Shown piece by piece: positions 44,412 to 54,769 of a DNA stretch of 64,000 nucleotides; the first letter of the stretch is position 1; each line of letters begins with the position of its first letter. The notes under the pieces were generated by a model that was not told the origin of the DNA, searched no databases, and saw only the letters and a list, made by a program, of their open reading frames with translations. Both the position numbers and the translations under genes were made by a program. This DNA comes from CAWIKY01 sp963836905. GTDB taxonomy: Bacteria > Pseudomonadota > Alphaproteobacteria > Caulobacterales > Hyphomonadaceae. The DNA lies in the NCBI GenBank assembly GCA_963836905.1, contig CAWIKY010000006.1, positions 1,178,001 to 1,242,000 of the forward strand, in the 5' to 3' direction.

Positions 44412-44440
44412 AAGGCGCGCTATCTCTGGCGCGCCTTTTT
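44412..44440 (+). terminator. Intrinsic terminator after popZ
   Basis: AAGGCGCGC (44412-44420) pairs with GCGCGCCTT (44429-44437) around an 8-nt loop and runs into TTTTT. It sits between popZ and valS. Confidence 0.85.
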
Positions 44441-44458
44441 CATTGAGCCCAACGGACT

Positions 44459-47207
44459 ATGCTAGACCAACATTTTCGACCCTTCTGCCGCCGAACCACG
44501 CATCTACAAACTATGGGAAAAGGCAGGCTGCTTCGAACCCGACCTGTCCAGCGATGCTGAGCCATATTCGATTGCGATGCCTCCTCCAAATGTGACGGGC
44601 GTCCTGCACATGGGTCATGCGCTCAACGGCACCTTGCAGGACGTTCTGGCGCGCTATTGGCGCATGCGCGGGAAGAAGGTTCTGTGGCAGGCCGGCATGG
44701 ACCATGCAGGTATTGCAACACAGATGGTGGTCGAACGTCAGATGGCGGAAAGCGGCACGGGCGTGACCCGATCCGATATGGGCCGAGACGCATTTGTCGA
44801 ACGGGTCTGGCAATGGAAAGAAGAAAGCGGCGGGCGGATCTTCAACCAGTTCAGACGGCTTGGTGCATCGTGTGATTGGTCCCGGCAGAAATTTACGATG
44901 GGCGACAGCGGAGCGGACGACGACCAGATGATGGCGGCCGTTCGCAAGGTGTTCATTGACCTTTATGATCAGGGGTTAATTTATCGAGATAAACGGCTGG
45001 TCAACTGGGACCCGCATTTCCGGACGGCCATTTCCGACCTTGAGGTCAACAACCGCGAAGTTGACGGGCATTTCTGGCATTTTCGCTATCCGCTGGAGAA
45101 CGGCGAGACCTATACGCACATCGAACGCGATGCAGACGGCAACGTCACGCTGGAAGAAGAGCGTGACTACATCTCGATTGCTACGACCCGTCCCGAAACC
45201 ATGCTGGGCGACGGCGCAGTCGCTGTGCACCCCTCCGACGAGCGCTACGCTTCCATTATCGGGAAGAAGGTCTCCCTTCCACTGGTTGATCGTCTGATAC
45301 CCATCATTGCGGACTCGTACCCGGACCCGGAACTTGGCTCGGGGGCTGTGAAGATCACCGGAGCACACGATTTCAATGACTATCAGGTCGCGCGCAGACA
45401 TGAACTTCCGCTCTTTATCCTGATGGATGAGGCCGGAAAAATGGCAACCGCAAATCATGTACCGGAAAAGTACCGGGGTATGGACCGGTTCGATGCGCGC
45501 ATAGCGGTAGTCGAAGATATTGATGCGCTCGGGCTACTTTTGCGCGTGGAAGATCGCAAGATCCAGCAACCGTTTGGTGACCGGTCCAATGTCGTTATCG
45601 AACCCATGCTGACAGACCAGTGGTATGTCGACGCGAAAACCTTGGCTCAGCCTGCGCTGGAAGCGGTACGCGATGGACGGACACGTTTCGTGCCGCAGAA
45701 CTGGGAAAAGACCTATTTCGATTGGCTGGAGCGCATAGAACCCTGGTGTGTCTCGCGTCAGCTTTGGTGGGGGCACAGGATCCCTGCCTGGTTCGCGCCG
45801 GACGGAACAATCTTTGTTGCGGAAAATGAAGATACGGCGAAGGCGGAAGCCCGAAAGCATTTCGGGAAGGACGTCAACCTCACCCAGGACGAAGACGTTC
45901 TTGATACATGGTTCTCGTCGGCTTTGTGGCCGTTTTCCACGCTCGGCTGGCCGGATCAGACGACCGCGCTGAAGACGTTCTACCCAACTTCCGTTCTTGT
46001 CACGGCTTTCGATATTATCTTCTTCTGGGTCGCCAGAATGATGATGCAGGGGATCCACTTCATGGATGAGGTGCCTTTCAAGGACATCTACATCCACGCG
46101 CTGGTCCTGGACGAGCAGGGACAAAAGATGTCCAAATCAAAGGGTAACGCGATTGACCCACTGGAGCTGATTGACGCGTTCGGTGCAGATGCACTTCGGT
46201 TCAATATGGCGGCGATGGCGGCGCAGGGCCGAAATGTCCGGCTTTCAAAACAACGGGTCGAGGGCTATCGCAACTTTGGAACCAAGCTCTGGAACGCGGC
46301 CAGGTTCTGCCAGATGAACGAATGCGTTCTCTGGTCCAAAGAGGCATTTCGACCGACAGAAACGTCCAACGTGGTGAACCGGTGGATTCTGGCGGAATTA
46401 TCGAAGGCAACGATCGCGGTCAGTCATGGTATCGAAGACTACCGGTTCAACGACGCGGCTGCTGCGATCTACCGGTTCGTTTGGAACACGTTTTGCGACT
46501 GGTATCTGGAGTTGATCAAACCCTCGCTGAACGGGTCCGACGAAGCGCTGAAAGCTGAGACACGTCAGACGGCTGCTTTCGTGCTCGACGAGGTTCTCAA
46601 GCTGTTGCATCCTTTCATGCCCTTCATCACAGAGGAAATCTGGGACAAGGTCTCCGAGCATGGCCCCGACCGTGAGACCTTCCTGATGCTCACAGGGTTC
46701 CCCGACCCGATCGACTTTGAAGCGGATGCCGATGCCGAAGAGATCGAATGGGTCATTTCCCTTATTACTGATCTTCGGTCGGCGCGGTCCGATCTGCACG
46801 TTCCTGCCGGGGCGAAGGTTCCGATGACCTTTCTTGAGGATGACCCGCGCCTACGGGAGCGCGTTCTAAGGCATGCGGGCGTGATCTCGCGCATGACACG
46901 GCTCGAAAGCCTGAAGGTCGATAACGCGCCACCTCAAGGGTCCGTTACGTCTGTTGCCGCCGGTGCAGCGATTGGGCTTCGAATCGCTGATCTCATTGAT
47001 GTGGAAGATGCTGCGAAGCGGATCGGCAAGGAATTGAACGGACTTGAGAAGGACGCCGCCGCAACAGAGCGCAAGCTGTCCAATGAGAAGTTTCTTGAAC
47101 GCGCGCCGCCGGAGGTTGTCGAAGAGAACCGTGACCGACTGAATCAGGCGCAAATACGAATAGAGAAGCTTGAGCAAGCCAAGTCCGCTCTTTCCACTCT
47201 CGCCTAG
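44459..47207 (+). CDS. valS: Valyl-tRNA synthetase (one frameshift near the start)
   Basis: Class I synthetase, about 915 residues. HIGH motif in VLHMGHAL, editing domain TTRPETMLGDGAVAVHP, KMSKS in GQKMSKSKGNAIDPLELIDA and a C-terminal coiled coil (NQAQIRIEKLEQAKSALSTLA). The open frame begins only at MPPPNVTGVLHMG, but upstream sequence in that frame gives FDPSAAEPRIYKLWEKAGCF, the true N-terminus. ATG 44459 (MLDQH) joins it if one T is removed from TTTT at 44473-44476. The frame after that is intact. Confidence 0.95.
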
Positions 47208-47277
47208 GCCGTGGTTCATGGGGAAACGCGCGGGCGGCGGGCACGGGGGTTCGCAAGATGATTGACGGAGACCGGCG

Positions 47278-48291
47278 ATGAAATTCACACACTTTCTGGC
47301 TTTCGCCGGTTTTCTGGTCTTTGCTTTTTCGGGGGGTGCCTTGGCACAGGAACGAACCGCAGCCGATAAACCCGGTGTTGAATGGGCACTTGCTATTCAT
47401 GGTGGTGCAGGGGTCATCAACCGGGAATCCATGACAGCTGAGGATGAGGCTACCTACAAAATGGCTCTCGAAACCGCATTGCAGGCTGGAGCGGCCATAT
47501 TGAGCGAGGGCGGGAGTGCCATCGATGCTGTCGAGGCGGCGACGGTGAGCATGGAGAATGACCCGCTTTTCAACGCAGGTGTCGGAGCTGTTTTTACCGC
47601 GGCTGGCGAGCATGAAATGGATGCCTCGATCATGTCCGGAATTGACCGGAAGGCTGGCGCAGTGGCCGGGATCAAGACCGCGCGAAACCCGATCAAGGCA
47701 GCGCGGGCCGTGATGGACCGCTCCGAACACGTGCTGTTTGCGGGTAAAGGCGCGGATGTTTTTGCGCGGGACGCGGACGTGGAGCAGGTTGCCAACACCT
47801 ATTTCGATACCGATCGAAGACGTGAGGCTCTGGAGAGGGTTTTGAAAAGCCGCACGCGTACGGACGCGGACAGGCACGGCACGGTCGGCGCGGTTGCGAT
47901 TGACCAGGCCGGTAATCTGGCCGCAGCAACCACGACCGGCGGAATGACGGCCAAAGCTGCGGGCAGGGTGGGCGACTCTCCCCTTATCGGGGCAGGAACA
48001 TATGCCCAGAACGGGGTGTGCGCTGTATCGGCGACCGGTCATGGCGAATATTTCATCCGCGTTGGTGTCGCCCGCGCTATCTGTGCCCGCGTCGAGTTGC
48101 TGCAAGAACCGATACGTCAAGCTGCCCAAACAGTGCTTCAGGAAGTTGCAGCGCTTGGCGGCGATGGCGGCGTGATTTTGATGGATGGTTCGGGACGGGC
48201 AGATTTCGTCTTCAATTCGCAAGGCATGTATCGCGGGCAGATCAACGCAGACGGTTTCGAAACCGCGATCTACCAGGATGAGAAGTCCTGA
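47278..48291 (+). CDS. Secreted isoaspartyl peptidase/L-asparaginase family protein
   Basis: 337 residues. Ntn-hydrolase of the plant-type asparaginase/isoaspartyl aminopeptidase group. The self-processing nucleophile is Thr202 in DRHGTVGAVAID; glycine-rich WALAIHGGAGVI and NAGVGAVFTAAGEHEMDASI are family signatures. TTTGGMTAKAAGRVGDSPLIGAGTY (in two parts, TTTGGMTAKAAGRVG and DSPLIGAGTY) forms the substrate site. An N-terminal signal peptide (FAGFLVFAFSGGALAQ) predicts a periplasmic location. RBS GGAG-like sequence precedes ATG. It lies alone between valS and ilvD. Confidence 0.9.
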   Translation: MKFTHFLAFAGFLVFAFSGGALAQERTAADKPGVEWALAIHGGAGVINRESMTAEDEATYKMALETALQAGAAILSEGGSAIDAVEAATVSMENDPLFNAGVGAVFTAAGEHEMDASIMSGIDRKAGAVAGIKTARNPIKAARAVMDRSEHVLFAGKGADVFARDADVEQVANTYFDTDRRREALERVLKSRTRTDADRHGTVGAVAIDQAGNLAAATTTGGMTAKAAGRVGDSPLIGAGTYAQNGVCAVSATGHGEYFIRVGVARAICARVELLQEPIRQAAQTVLQEVAALGGDGGVILMDGSGRADFVFNSQGMYRGQINADGFETAIYQDEKS

Positions 48292-48303
48292 ACAGGAGAA
48301 TAG

Positions 48304-50039
48304 GTGAGCATGACCAAGACATGGGATAAATCCAGACTGCCTTCGAGACACGTGACCGAGGGGCCGGAACGGGCGCCTCACCGGTCCTACTATTACGCGA
48401 TGGGGTTGGGTACACGGGAGATCGAGCGACCGTTTGTTGGTGTAGCCTCATGCTGGAACGAGGCAGCACCATGCAACACAGCGCTCATGCGACAGGCACA
48501 CGCTGTCTCTGAGGGCGTAAAACTGGGCGAAGGTACGCCGCGCGAATTTTGCACCATTACCGTCACCGACGGCATTGCGATGGGCCATGAAGGCATGCGG
48601 TCCTCGTTGGTCAGCCGCGAAGTGATTGCCGAATTCTGTTGAATTGACGATGCGGGGCCATGGCTATGATGCTCTGGTGGGCGTGGCCGGATGCGACAAG
48701 TCATTGCCCGGAATGATGATGGCTATGCTGCGTCTGAATGTTCCCTCGGTTTTTCTCTATGGCGGTTCAATCATGCCCGGCTCGTTCGAGGGCCGAGACG
48801 TCACCGTGCTGGATGTCTTTGAAGCTGTCGGCGCGCATGCTGCCGGGTCGCCCGACATGAGCGCCGAAAAGCTTCGTGCTCTGGAAAAGGTCGCTTGCCC
48901 CGGAGATGGTGCATGCGGCGGTCAGTTCACGGCCAACACGATGGCATGCGTCTCTGAAGCCATCGGACTGGCCCTGCCGAATTCAGCCGCGTTGCCCGCA
49001 CCGTATGTTGACCGGGACGCTTATGCCAGGGCGTCGGGTGAGGCGGTGATGAGGCTGATCGAAACCGGCCTGCGTCCGAGGGATATCTGCACCCGCAAGG
49101 CTTTCGAGAATGCGGCAGTCGTGGTTGCAGCAACGGGCGGGTCGACGAATGCGGCCTTGCATCTGCCAGCAATGGCCAACGAGGCGGGTATTGCATTCAC
49201 CCTGCAGGATGTGGCGGAAGTCTTCACCCGCACGCCTTATATTGCAGACCTCAAACCGGGCGGACGTTTCGTTGCCAAGGATATGGGCGAAGCCGGCGGC
49301 ATGCCCATGCTGATGCGTACTCTACTCGATGGCGGTTACCTTCACGGTGATTGCATGACGGTTACCGGCAAGACGTTGGCGGAGAATCTTGACGGCATCG
49401 TCTTCGATGAGGGTCAGAAGGTGATTTATCCGGTATCGCGACCGCTGGCACCGACCGGCGGTGTCGTCGGGCTCAAGGGGAGCCTTGCGCCCGACGGTGC
49501 GATCGTCAAAGTTGCGGGTCTCAAAGACCTTGTCTTTCGCGGCAAGGCGCGCGTTTTCGAAGGTGAAGACGCCTGCTTCAAGGCCGTGTCGGAGCGTAAA
49601 TACAGCGAGGGGGATGTTCTGGTCATTCGCTATGAGGGCCCCAAGGGCGGACCGGGCATGCGTGAAATGCTGTCCACGACCGCGGCAATCTACGGACAAG
49701 GTATGGGAGAAAAGGTTGCGCTGATCACCGATGGGCGGTTCTCCGGCGCAACGCGGGGTTTTGCGTCGGTCATGTCGGACCCGAAGCGCAGGATTGTGGT
49801 CCGATCGCGTTGGTCAAGGACGGCGATCTGATTGAAATTGACGCAAATACGCGGACGGATCGATTTGCTGGTGGATGAGGACGAACTGGCTGAACGGCGT
49901 AGCCATTGGTCTCCGCAGGGAAACGCTCTACGAGAGTGGTGCGCTTTACAAATTTGCACGAAGCGTTGGCCCGGCGCACGAAGGCGCGGTAACGCACCCG
50001 GGGGCCAGAGCGGAAAAGCACATCTATGCCGACCTCTGA
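48304..50039 (+). CDS. ilvD: Dihydroxy-acid dehydratase (four frameshifts)
   Basis: Fe-S dehydratase of valine, leucine and isoleucine synthesis. Cysteines expected to bind the cluster lie in CWNEAAPCNTALM, VGVAGCDKSLPGM and CPGDGACGGQFTANTMAC. Four frame changes are needed: extra T near 48634, missing T near 49762, extra G near 49858 and extra G near 49919. The corrected sequence reads SVELTMRGHGYDALVG, FCVGHVGPEAQ, IDLLVDEDELAERR and ETLYESGALYKFARSVGP, ending EKHIYADL at 50039. GTG 48304 has AGGAG 5 nt upstream; ATG 48310 is the alternative. About 578 residues, normal for the family. Confidence 0.93.
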
Positions 50040-51078
50040 GAACAGCGATCTTTCGGCGAGTTCCCAGCAGCTCAAGGAACTGCGCAACATCTACGAGGCG
50101 GAGGTCGCGCCGGTTCTCCGAGAGCGCGAAGGCGAACGGGAGGCCGGAGCGAAGTTTGCGCAGCGTATGAACGTGGCGGCGGGCATCGTCGGGCTTGCAG
50201 TGGCTGGCGGCGGCTTTCTGATCTTCAACAACATGTTCGCGGTCTTCGCCGGACTGATTGTCGGCTTCGGTATTTATTCCTGGGGCAGAACGAAGATCGG
50301 GAAGCTCGCACGCGAAGCGAAGCTGATGATGGTGCAGCCGCTCGCAGCCGCTCTGGATTTCAGTTATGCCGAGACGCCTGGCGCGCAGGCCGAGGCTGAG
50401 CTGCAAAACCTGCTTGGCCTGTCGCTTGTTCCGACATGGAACCGAAAGACGTTGCAGGATGGACTGAGCGGTCGCCATCGCGGAATCGATGTTTCGTTTT
50501 TCGAAGCGAAACTGGAACAGAAGCGAACCTCGACCGATAGCAAGGGCCGGACGAAAACACGCTGGGTGACCGTTTTTCAGGGTCAGTGCTGGACGTTCGA
50601 TGCGCCCAAGGTTTTCTACGGAAAGACGATCGTTTCGCGTGACGCCGGAATGTTCAACGCCTTGGCAGGATTTGGCTCAAGCCTCGACCGGGCCAGACTT
50701 GAAGATCCGGTTTTCGAGAAAGCTTTCGAAGTCCGGACCACGGATCAGGTCGAGGCGCGATTTCTTCTGACTCCGGATGTCATGCAGACACTCGTTGATC
50801 TGGAAGAGAGCTTTGCCGGAAAGAAACTCCGCGTCGCCTTTTGTGACGGCAAGATCACCGCTGCTGCCGAAGCCGGAAACCTCTTTGAAGCCGGTTCGAT
50901 GTTCAAGCGGCTGGATGATGAAAGCCGGGTTCAGCGTCTATTGCAGGATTTTGCGGCCGTTTTTCAGGTTGTGGATGTCCTGCATGTCAAAGACAAGCCG
51001 CGCGATGAGAGTGACGCAGAACCGGACGGAACGGATAGCACTGGTCTTTCCACAGGCGTCCCGCCTTTCACTGATTGA
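50026..51078 (+). CDS. DUF3137 membrane protein
   Basis: 350 residues. Two adjacent hydrophobic segments (VAAGIVGLAVAGGGFLIF and NMFAVFAGLIVGFGIYSW, about residues 50-88) form a hairpin, after which a soluble domain carries WTFDAPKVFYGKTIVSRDAG and GLSGRHRGIDVSFFEAKLEQ, the DUF3137 core. The start overlaps the corrected ilvD end by 14 bp. Function unknown; the topology suggests an inner-membrane protein with a large cytoplasmic domain. Confidence 0.85.
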   Translation: MPTSENSDLSASSQQLKELRNIYEAEVAPVLREREGEREAGAKFAQRMNVAAGIVGLAVAGGGFLIFNNMFAVFAGLIVGFGIYSWGRTKIGKLAREAKLMMVQPLAAALDFSYAETPGAQAEAELQNLLGLSLVPTWNRKTLQDGLSGRHRGIDVSFFEAKLEQKRTSTDSKGRTKTRWVTVFQGQCWTFDAPKVFYGKTIVSRDAGMFNALAGFGSSLDRARLEDPVFEKAFEVRTTDQVEARFLLTPDVMQTLVDLEESFAGKKLRVAFCDGKITAAAEAGNLFEAGSMFKRLDDESRVQRLLQDFAAVFQVVDVLHVKDKPRDESDAEPDGTDSTGLSTGVPPFTD

Positions 51079-51147
51079 TCCGGTTGCCACAGAAGCGCCC
51101 TGAATCGTTCATCTTTGCGTCATTCACGGTCTGGAAAAACTGTAGGA

Positions 51148-51558
51148 ATGACACTCAAATATCCCGAACATCTTTCACCAACATGGCCTCTCGTTGCGAG
51201 TGGTTCCGTCTTTCTGATTTTGGCCGCAGTCGCTGCACTGCCAGCGTCAGCGATAACTGCTGCAGACTGTAAAGTTATCGCTGCCGATCTGAAGTCAGAG
51301 GGGGCAGCGTTGGCTGCGCGGATGAAATTGCTCAAACTGCGGCAGGAGAAAGCGCAGGCGCTTGGAGATGATTATGCCGAAGCCGTAAAGATGTCGTCGT
51401 TTGTAGTCGGCGGCGCGGAGGCTGCGAGGAAGCTGAAAGCAGATTTTGAGGCAGAACGGACCAATGTGGCTGAACTGAATCGCGAGGTTCAGGAACGCCA
51501 GAGTCGCTACAATCGCGACGCTGCTGCTTTCAACAGGGGGTGCGCGACGAACCGCTAG
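51148..51558 (+). CDS. Small exported coiled-coil protein, unknown
   Basis: About 136 residues from ATG 51148. A hydrophobic leader (PLVASGSVFLILAAVAALPA) ends in ASAITA, suggesting cleavage. The mature part starts ADCKVIAADLKSEGAALAAR and is almost wholly helical, with RKLKADFEAERTNVAELNRE and EVQERQSRYNRDAAAFNRGC predicted to form a coiled coil. Two cysteines, near the start and near the end of the mature part, could form a disulfide. I do not recognise the family. It is convergent with xth, 6 bp away. Confidence 0.65.
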   Translation: MTLKYPEHLSPTWPLVASGSVFLILAAVAALPASAITAADCKVIAADLKSEGAALAARMKLLKLRQEKAQALGDDYAEAVKMSSFVVGGAEAARKLKADFEAERTNVAELNREVQERQSRYNRDAAAFNRGCATNR

Positions 51559-51564
51559 GCAGGA

Positions 51565-52368
51565 TCAGAAGCTGAAAGTTGCAATGACCGGGACATGGTC
51601 CGATGGCTTTTCCATCCCGCGAGCATCTCTGAAAATTTCGACAGCCTGAAGTCTGTCCGTTGCCTCAGGTGTCGTGAGCAGATGGTCAATGCGGATGCCA
51701 CGATCCTTTTGCCATGCACCGCCCTGATAATCCCAGAATGTATAGGCATGTGCCCTGCTTTCGACGGTTTCGAACGCCTCGCAGTAACCGCACGCAAGGA
51801 TTTGACCGAAGGCATCCCGGGTTTGCGATAAAGCCAGAGCATCGCCGGACCAAACGGAGGGGTCCCAACAGTCGGTGTCGGAGGGAATGACGTTATAGTC
51901 TCCCGCAAGGACCGCCGGTTCCTCAAGCCTGAAAATGGCCTCGGCGCGTGCCTGGAGCCGTCTCATCCATGAAAGCTTGTAGTCATATTTGGGGCCGGGA
52001 GCAGGGTTGCCGTTGGGAAGATAGATGCTCGACACGCGAACCGGCTTGTCTCCTCCCGTGACCACTTCAAGATAGCGCGCCTGCTCATCGTCTTCGGCGC
52101 TTTCGTCGCTATCGGGAACGGGGAGGCTGCAATGCTCCACTTCGATGGATGTGCGCGACAGGATCGCCACACCGTTATAGCTCTTCTGGCCAACGACTTC
52201 GGCATTGTAGCCGGCATCCTGGATCTCCAGCCAAGGAAAGCCATCAGCAGTACATTTGATTTCCTGCAAGCAGACGACGTCGCAATTGATCGTCTTCAGC
52301 ACCTCCAGCACAGTGGGCAGGCGAGCCTTGATTGAGTTGACGTTCCAGGTCGCAATGCGCAGCGTCAT
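51565..52368 (-). CDS. xth: Exodeoxyribonuclease III
   Basis: 267 residues. AP endonuclease and 3'-5' exonuclease of base excision repair. MTLRIATWNVNSIKAR starts the EEP fold; the metal-binding Glu is E36 in CLQEIKC, and SSIYLPNGNPAPGPKYDYK, LAGDYNVIPSDTD, RGIRIDHLL and KPSDHVPVIA complete the catalytic set. It sits 6 bp downstream of the nitroreductase on the same strand. The frame is intact. Confidence 0.95.
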   Translation of the reverse strand: MTLRIATWNVNSIKARLPTVLEVLKTINCDVVCLQEIKCTADGFPWLEIQDAGYNAEVVGQKSYNGVAILSRTSIEVEHCSLPVPDSDESAEDDEQARYLEVVTGGDKPVRVSSIYLPNGNPAPGPKYDYKLSWMRRLQARAEAIFRLEEPAVLAGDYNVIPSDTDCWDPSVWSGDALALSQTRDAFGQILACGYCEAFETVESRAHAYTFWDYQGGAWQKDRGIRIDHLLTTPEATDRLQAVEIFRDARGMEKPSDHVPVIATFSF

Positions 52369-52374
52369 AACGGT

Positions 52375-53043
52375 CTAGTCCCGAAACTCGGCAAATTCAT
52401 CCAGCGCGGCGCGCTCCGAGGTCATCGTATTCACCGGTGCCTCGTGATCGGGATATCCAAGCGCCATACCGCAATAGAGCATTTCGGTTTCGCCGAGCTT
52501 GAGATCGTCTTTCAATGAGTTTCGCAGAATACCCCAGCATTCCTGCATGCAGGTTGCCAGCCCCATTTCTTCTGCGAGCAGAGCGATGGACTGTATGAAC
52601 ATCCCGGTATGGGCCCACTGGCCATGACCCATTCGCTCGTCGATAACGAACATAATGGCGACGGGGGCATCGAAGAAACGGAAGTTCCGGGCAAACCACT
52701 CCATGCGCGCGGCCTTGTCCTCGCGCGGTATTCCGAGTGACTTGTACATTTCCTCCCCGACCGCAAAGCGACGGGAACGGTGCGGCTCCCAGAGCTTCTC
52801 GGGATAGATCGGCCGGTCCGTAACTTCGCCTGCAGGGCTTTGCGACAGGACATTGGCCGCGAGATCGATAACGGATTGTCTGGCGTCCCCTGTAAGCACG
52901 ATCACGCGCCATGGCTGCAAATTCCCACCGGACGGCGCGCGCTGAGCCAAATTGAGCAGGTCTTCGACTGTCTGCCGTTCAACCGGTTTGTCGAGATAGG
53001 CGCGCGTGGATCTGCGTTGTGCCAACGCGTCTGAAACTTTCAT
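52375..53043 (-). CDS. Nitroreductase family protein
   Basis: 222 residues from ATG 53043 (MKVSDALAQRRSTRAYLDKP). FMN-dependent oxidoreductase fold; the flavin-contacting RRSTRAY and LAQRAPSGGNLQPWRVIVL segments are typical, as is QSIALLAEEMGLATCMQECW. ALGYPDHEAPVN near the C-terminus is the usual family ending. Physiological electron acceptor unknown. It lies between xth and erpA on the minus strand. Confidence 0.9.
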   Translation of the reverse strand: MKVSDALAQRRSTRAYLDKPVERQTVEDLLNLAQRAPSGGNLQPWRVIVLTGDARQSVIDLAANVLSQSPAGEVTDRPIYPEKLWEPHRSRRFAVGEEMYKSLGIPREDKAARMEWFARNFRFFDAPVAIMFVIDERMGHGQWAHTGMFIQSIALLAEEMGLATCMQECWGILRNSLKDDLKLGETEMLYCGMALGYPDHEAPVNTMTSERAALDEFAEFRD

Positions 53044-53114
53044 GCAAACCATTCCGATCAGAAATTAGGCGACCAGACCGGTTCTCGCAAAGGTGCGCCG
53101 CAAGGGCTAGTGTT

Positions 53115-53444
53115 TCAGAGTGAGAAACTTGTGCCGCAGCCACACGAAGCTGTCGCATTCGGATTATTGATGCGGAACGAAGCTCCGATGAGTTCATCGA
53201 CATAATCGATCTGTGAACCTTTCAGCAGGTCCAGACTCATATCGTCGATCACCACCTTGGCTCCATCGCGTTCGGCAATGAAGTCACTTTCCGAAATTTC
53301 GGTGTCGAAGTCGAATTTGTAGGAGAAACCGGAACATCCGCCGCCTTCGACTGATACTCGTAAGACGTTATCGCGCGGTTGATCGGCCAGAATCGCTTTA
53401 ATCCTGTCAGCAGCAGATGCGGAAAGAGATACTGAAGCGCTCAT
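53115..53444 (-). CDS. erpA: Iron-sulfur cluster insertion protein ErpA
   Basis: 109 residues from ATG 53444, with AAAGG upstream; an ATG 7 codons earlier is also open. A-type Fe-S carrier. The three cluster ligands are C37 in VEGGGCSGFSYKF and the C-G-C pair C101/C103 in ATASCGCGTSFSL. It delivers clusters to target enzymes. Divergent from dgt, 69 bp apart, an arrangement shared by many alphaproteobacteria. Confidence 0.94.
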   Translation of the reverse strand: MSASVSLSASAADRIKAILADQPRDNVLRVSVEGGGCSGFSYKFDFDTEISESDFIAERDGAKVVIDDMSLDLLKGSQIDYVDELIGASFRINNPNATASCGCGTSFSL

Positions 53445-53513
53445 GATACGACCTTTCTTCTTCATTCATCAAAGTAGTGTGTCATCCGTGCATTCGAAAG
53501 TCCGGACCACCTC

Positions 53514-54702
53514 ATGACCGTATTATCTCCTTCCGGGCACGCGATATGGGCGAGCAAGGCCACCGAAAGCCGGGGCAGGTACCATGACGAGCCGCCGTCA
53601 TCGACCCGTACGCCGTTTCAGCGGGATCGTGACCGCATCATTCATGCGAGCGCGTTCCGACGGCTGAAGATGAAGACACAGGTGTTCGTTGCCCATGAGG
53701 GAGACCATTTCCGCACGCGGCTGACACATTCGCTAGAAGTTGCACAGATTGCCCGCTCGGTTGCCCGCACCCTGCGACTTGATGAAGACCTCGCGGAAGC
53801 GTTGGCACTGGCCCATGACATCGGTCATCCGCCCTTTGGCCATTCCGGTGAGGAAGAACTTGACGCCTGCATGCAGGCCTATGGCGGATTTGACCACAAC
53901 GCCCAGACGCTGCGGGTGGTGACGCATCTGGAGCACCGTTATCCGGCTTTCGATGGGCTTGAACCTGACCTGGGAAATGCTGGAGGGACTGGTCAAGCAC
54001 AACGGGCCGGTCGTTACGCTTGACCGCCCGGTCGCATCGCTACCGGCTGCCTTTCGCGCATTCTCTCATATCGAAGATCTGGAACTTGCCAGCTATGCCG
54101 GTCCGGAAGCACAAGTTGCTGCCTTGGCGGATGATATTGCCTATAACAATCACGATATCGACGATGGGCTATCGGCCGGCTTGTTCACGATCGAAGAGAT
54201 CAGCGAAGTTGCGCTCGTAGGACGCGTGTTCGCGGAAGTCAGGACCGAATACCCCTTGATCGACCGCGACCGCCTCATTGCAGAATCCATTAGGCGACTA
54301 ATCGGGATTTGGGTCACGGATCTGACGACGGAAACGCGCAGACGCGCGAAGGACGCCAATCCCCAATCCGCTGAGGATGTGCGGGCAATGGATGCGCCGA
54401 TAGTCGGGTTCTCTGATAGACTGCTCGGCGAGCAGCGTGACTTGCGGTTATTCCTTATGGAGCGGATGTACCGGCACTACAAGGTGAACCGGAAACGCAG
54501 CCAGGCTCGGCGGATCCTGCGTGACCTGTTTCACCTTTTTCTTGCGGAACCGGACACATTGCCACCGCCATGGAGAGTAACCGCAACGCAGAGTTCACGA
54601 GACGGACGAGCACGAACGATTTGTGACTATCTTGCCGGCATGACTGATAACTACGCGATCGACGAGCACCGCCGTTTGTTCAACCTTGAAAGTATGATCT
54701 GA
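53514..54702 (+). CDS. dgt: dGTPase-like HD-domain phosphohydrolase (one frameshift)
   Basis: Deoxyguanosinetriphosphate triphosphohydrolase-like family. TPFQRDRDRIIHASAFRRLK, VFVAHEGDHFRTRLTHSLEV and the HD metal motif ALAHDIGHPPFGHSGEEEL are diagnostic. The frame breaks at GGG 53955-53957; removing one G continues as GLNLTWEMLEGLVKHNGP and DDIAYNNHDIDDGL (a further metal motif) to the C-terminus NYAIDEHRRLFNLE. About 396 residues. The next gene is the SPOR protein; argS, often in between, is absent. Confidence 0.93.
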
Positions 54703-54769
54703 CGCATTTCATTAGCATGTAGTTAACCCTGTTTGTGAGAGAGTTAACGAAAGACGAAGAGGGTATCGA

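Noticed and set aside
46993..48381. 462-residue open frame on the minus strand across valS and the asparaginase gene
   Set aside because: It is antisense to two well-supported genes and shows no domain signature.
54723..54747. Two GTTAAC sites before the SPOR gene as a CtrA box
   Set aside because: The two TTAA cores are separated by 17 nt rather than 7, so they do not make a full box.
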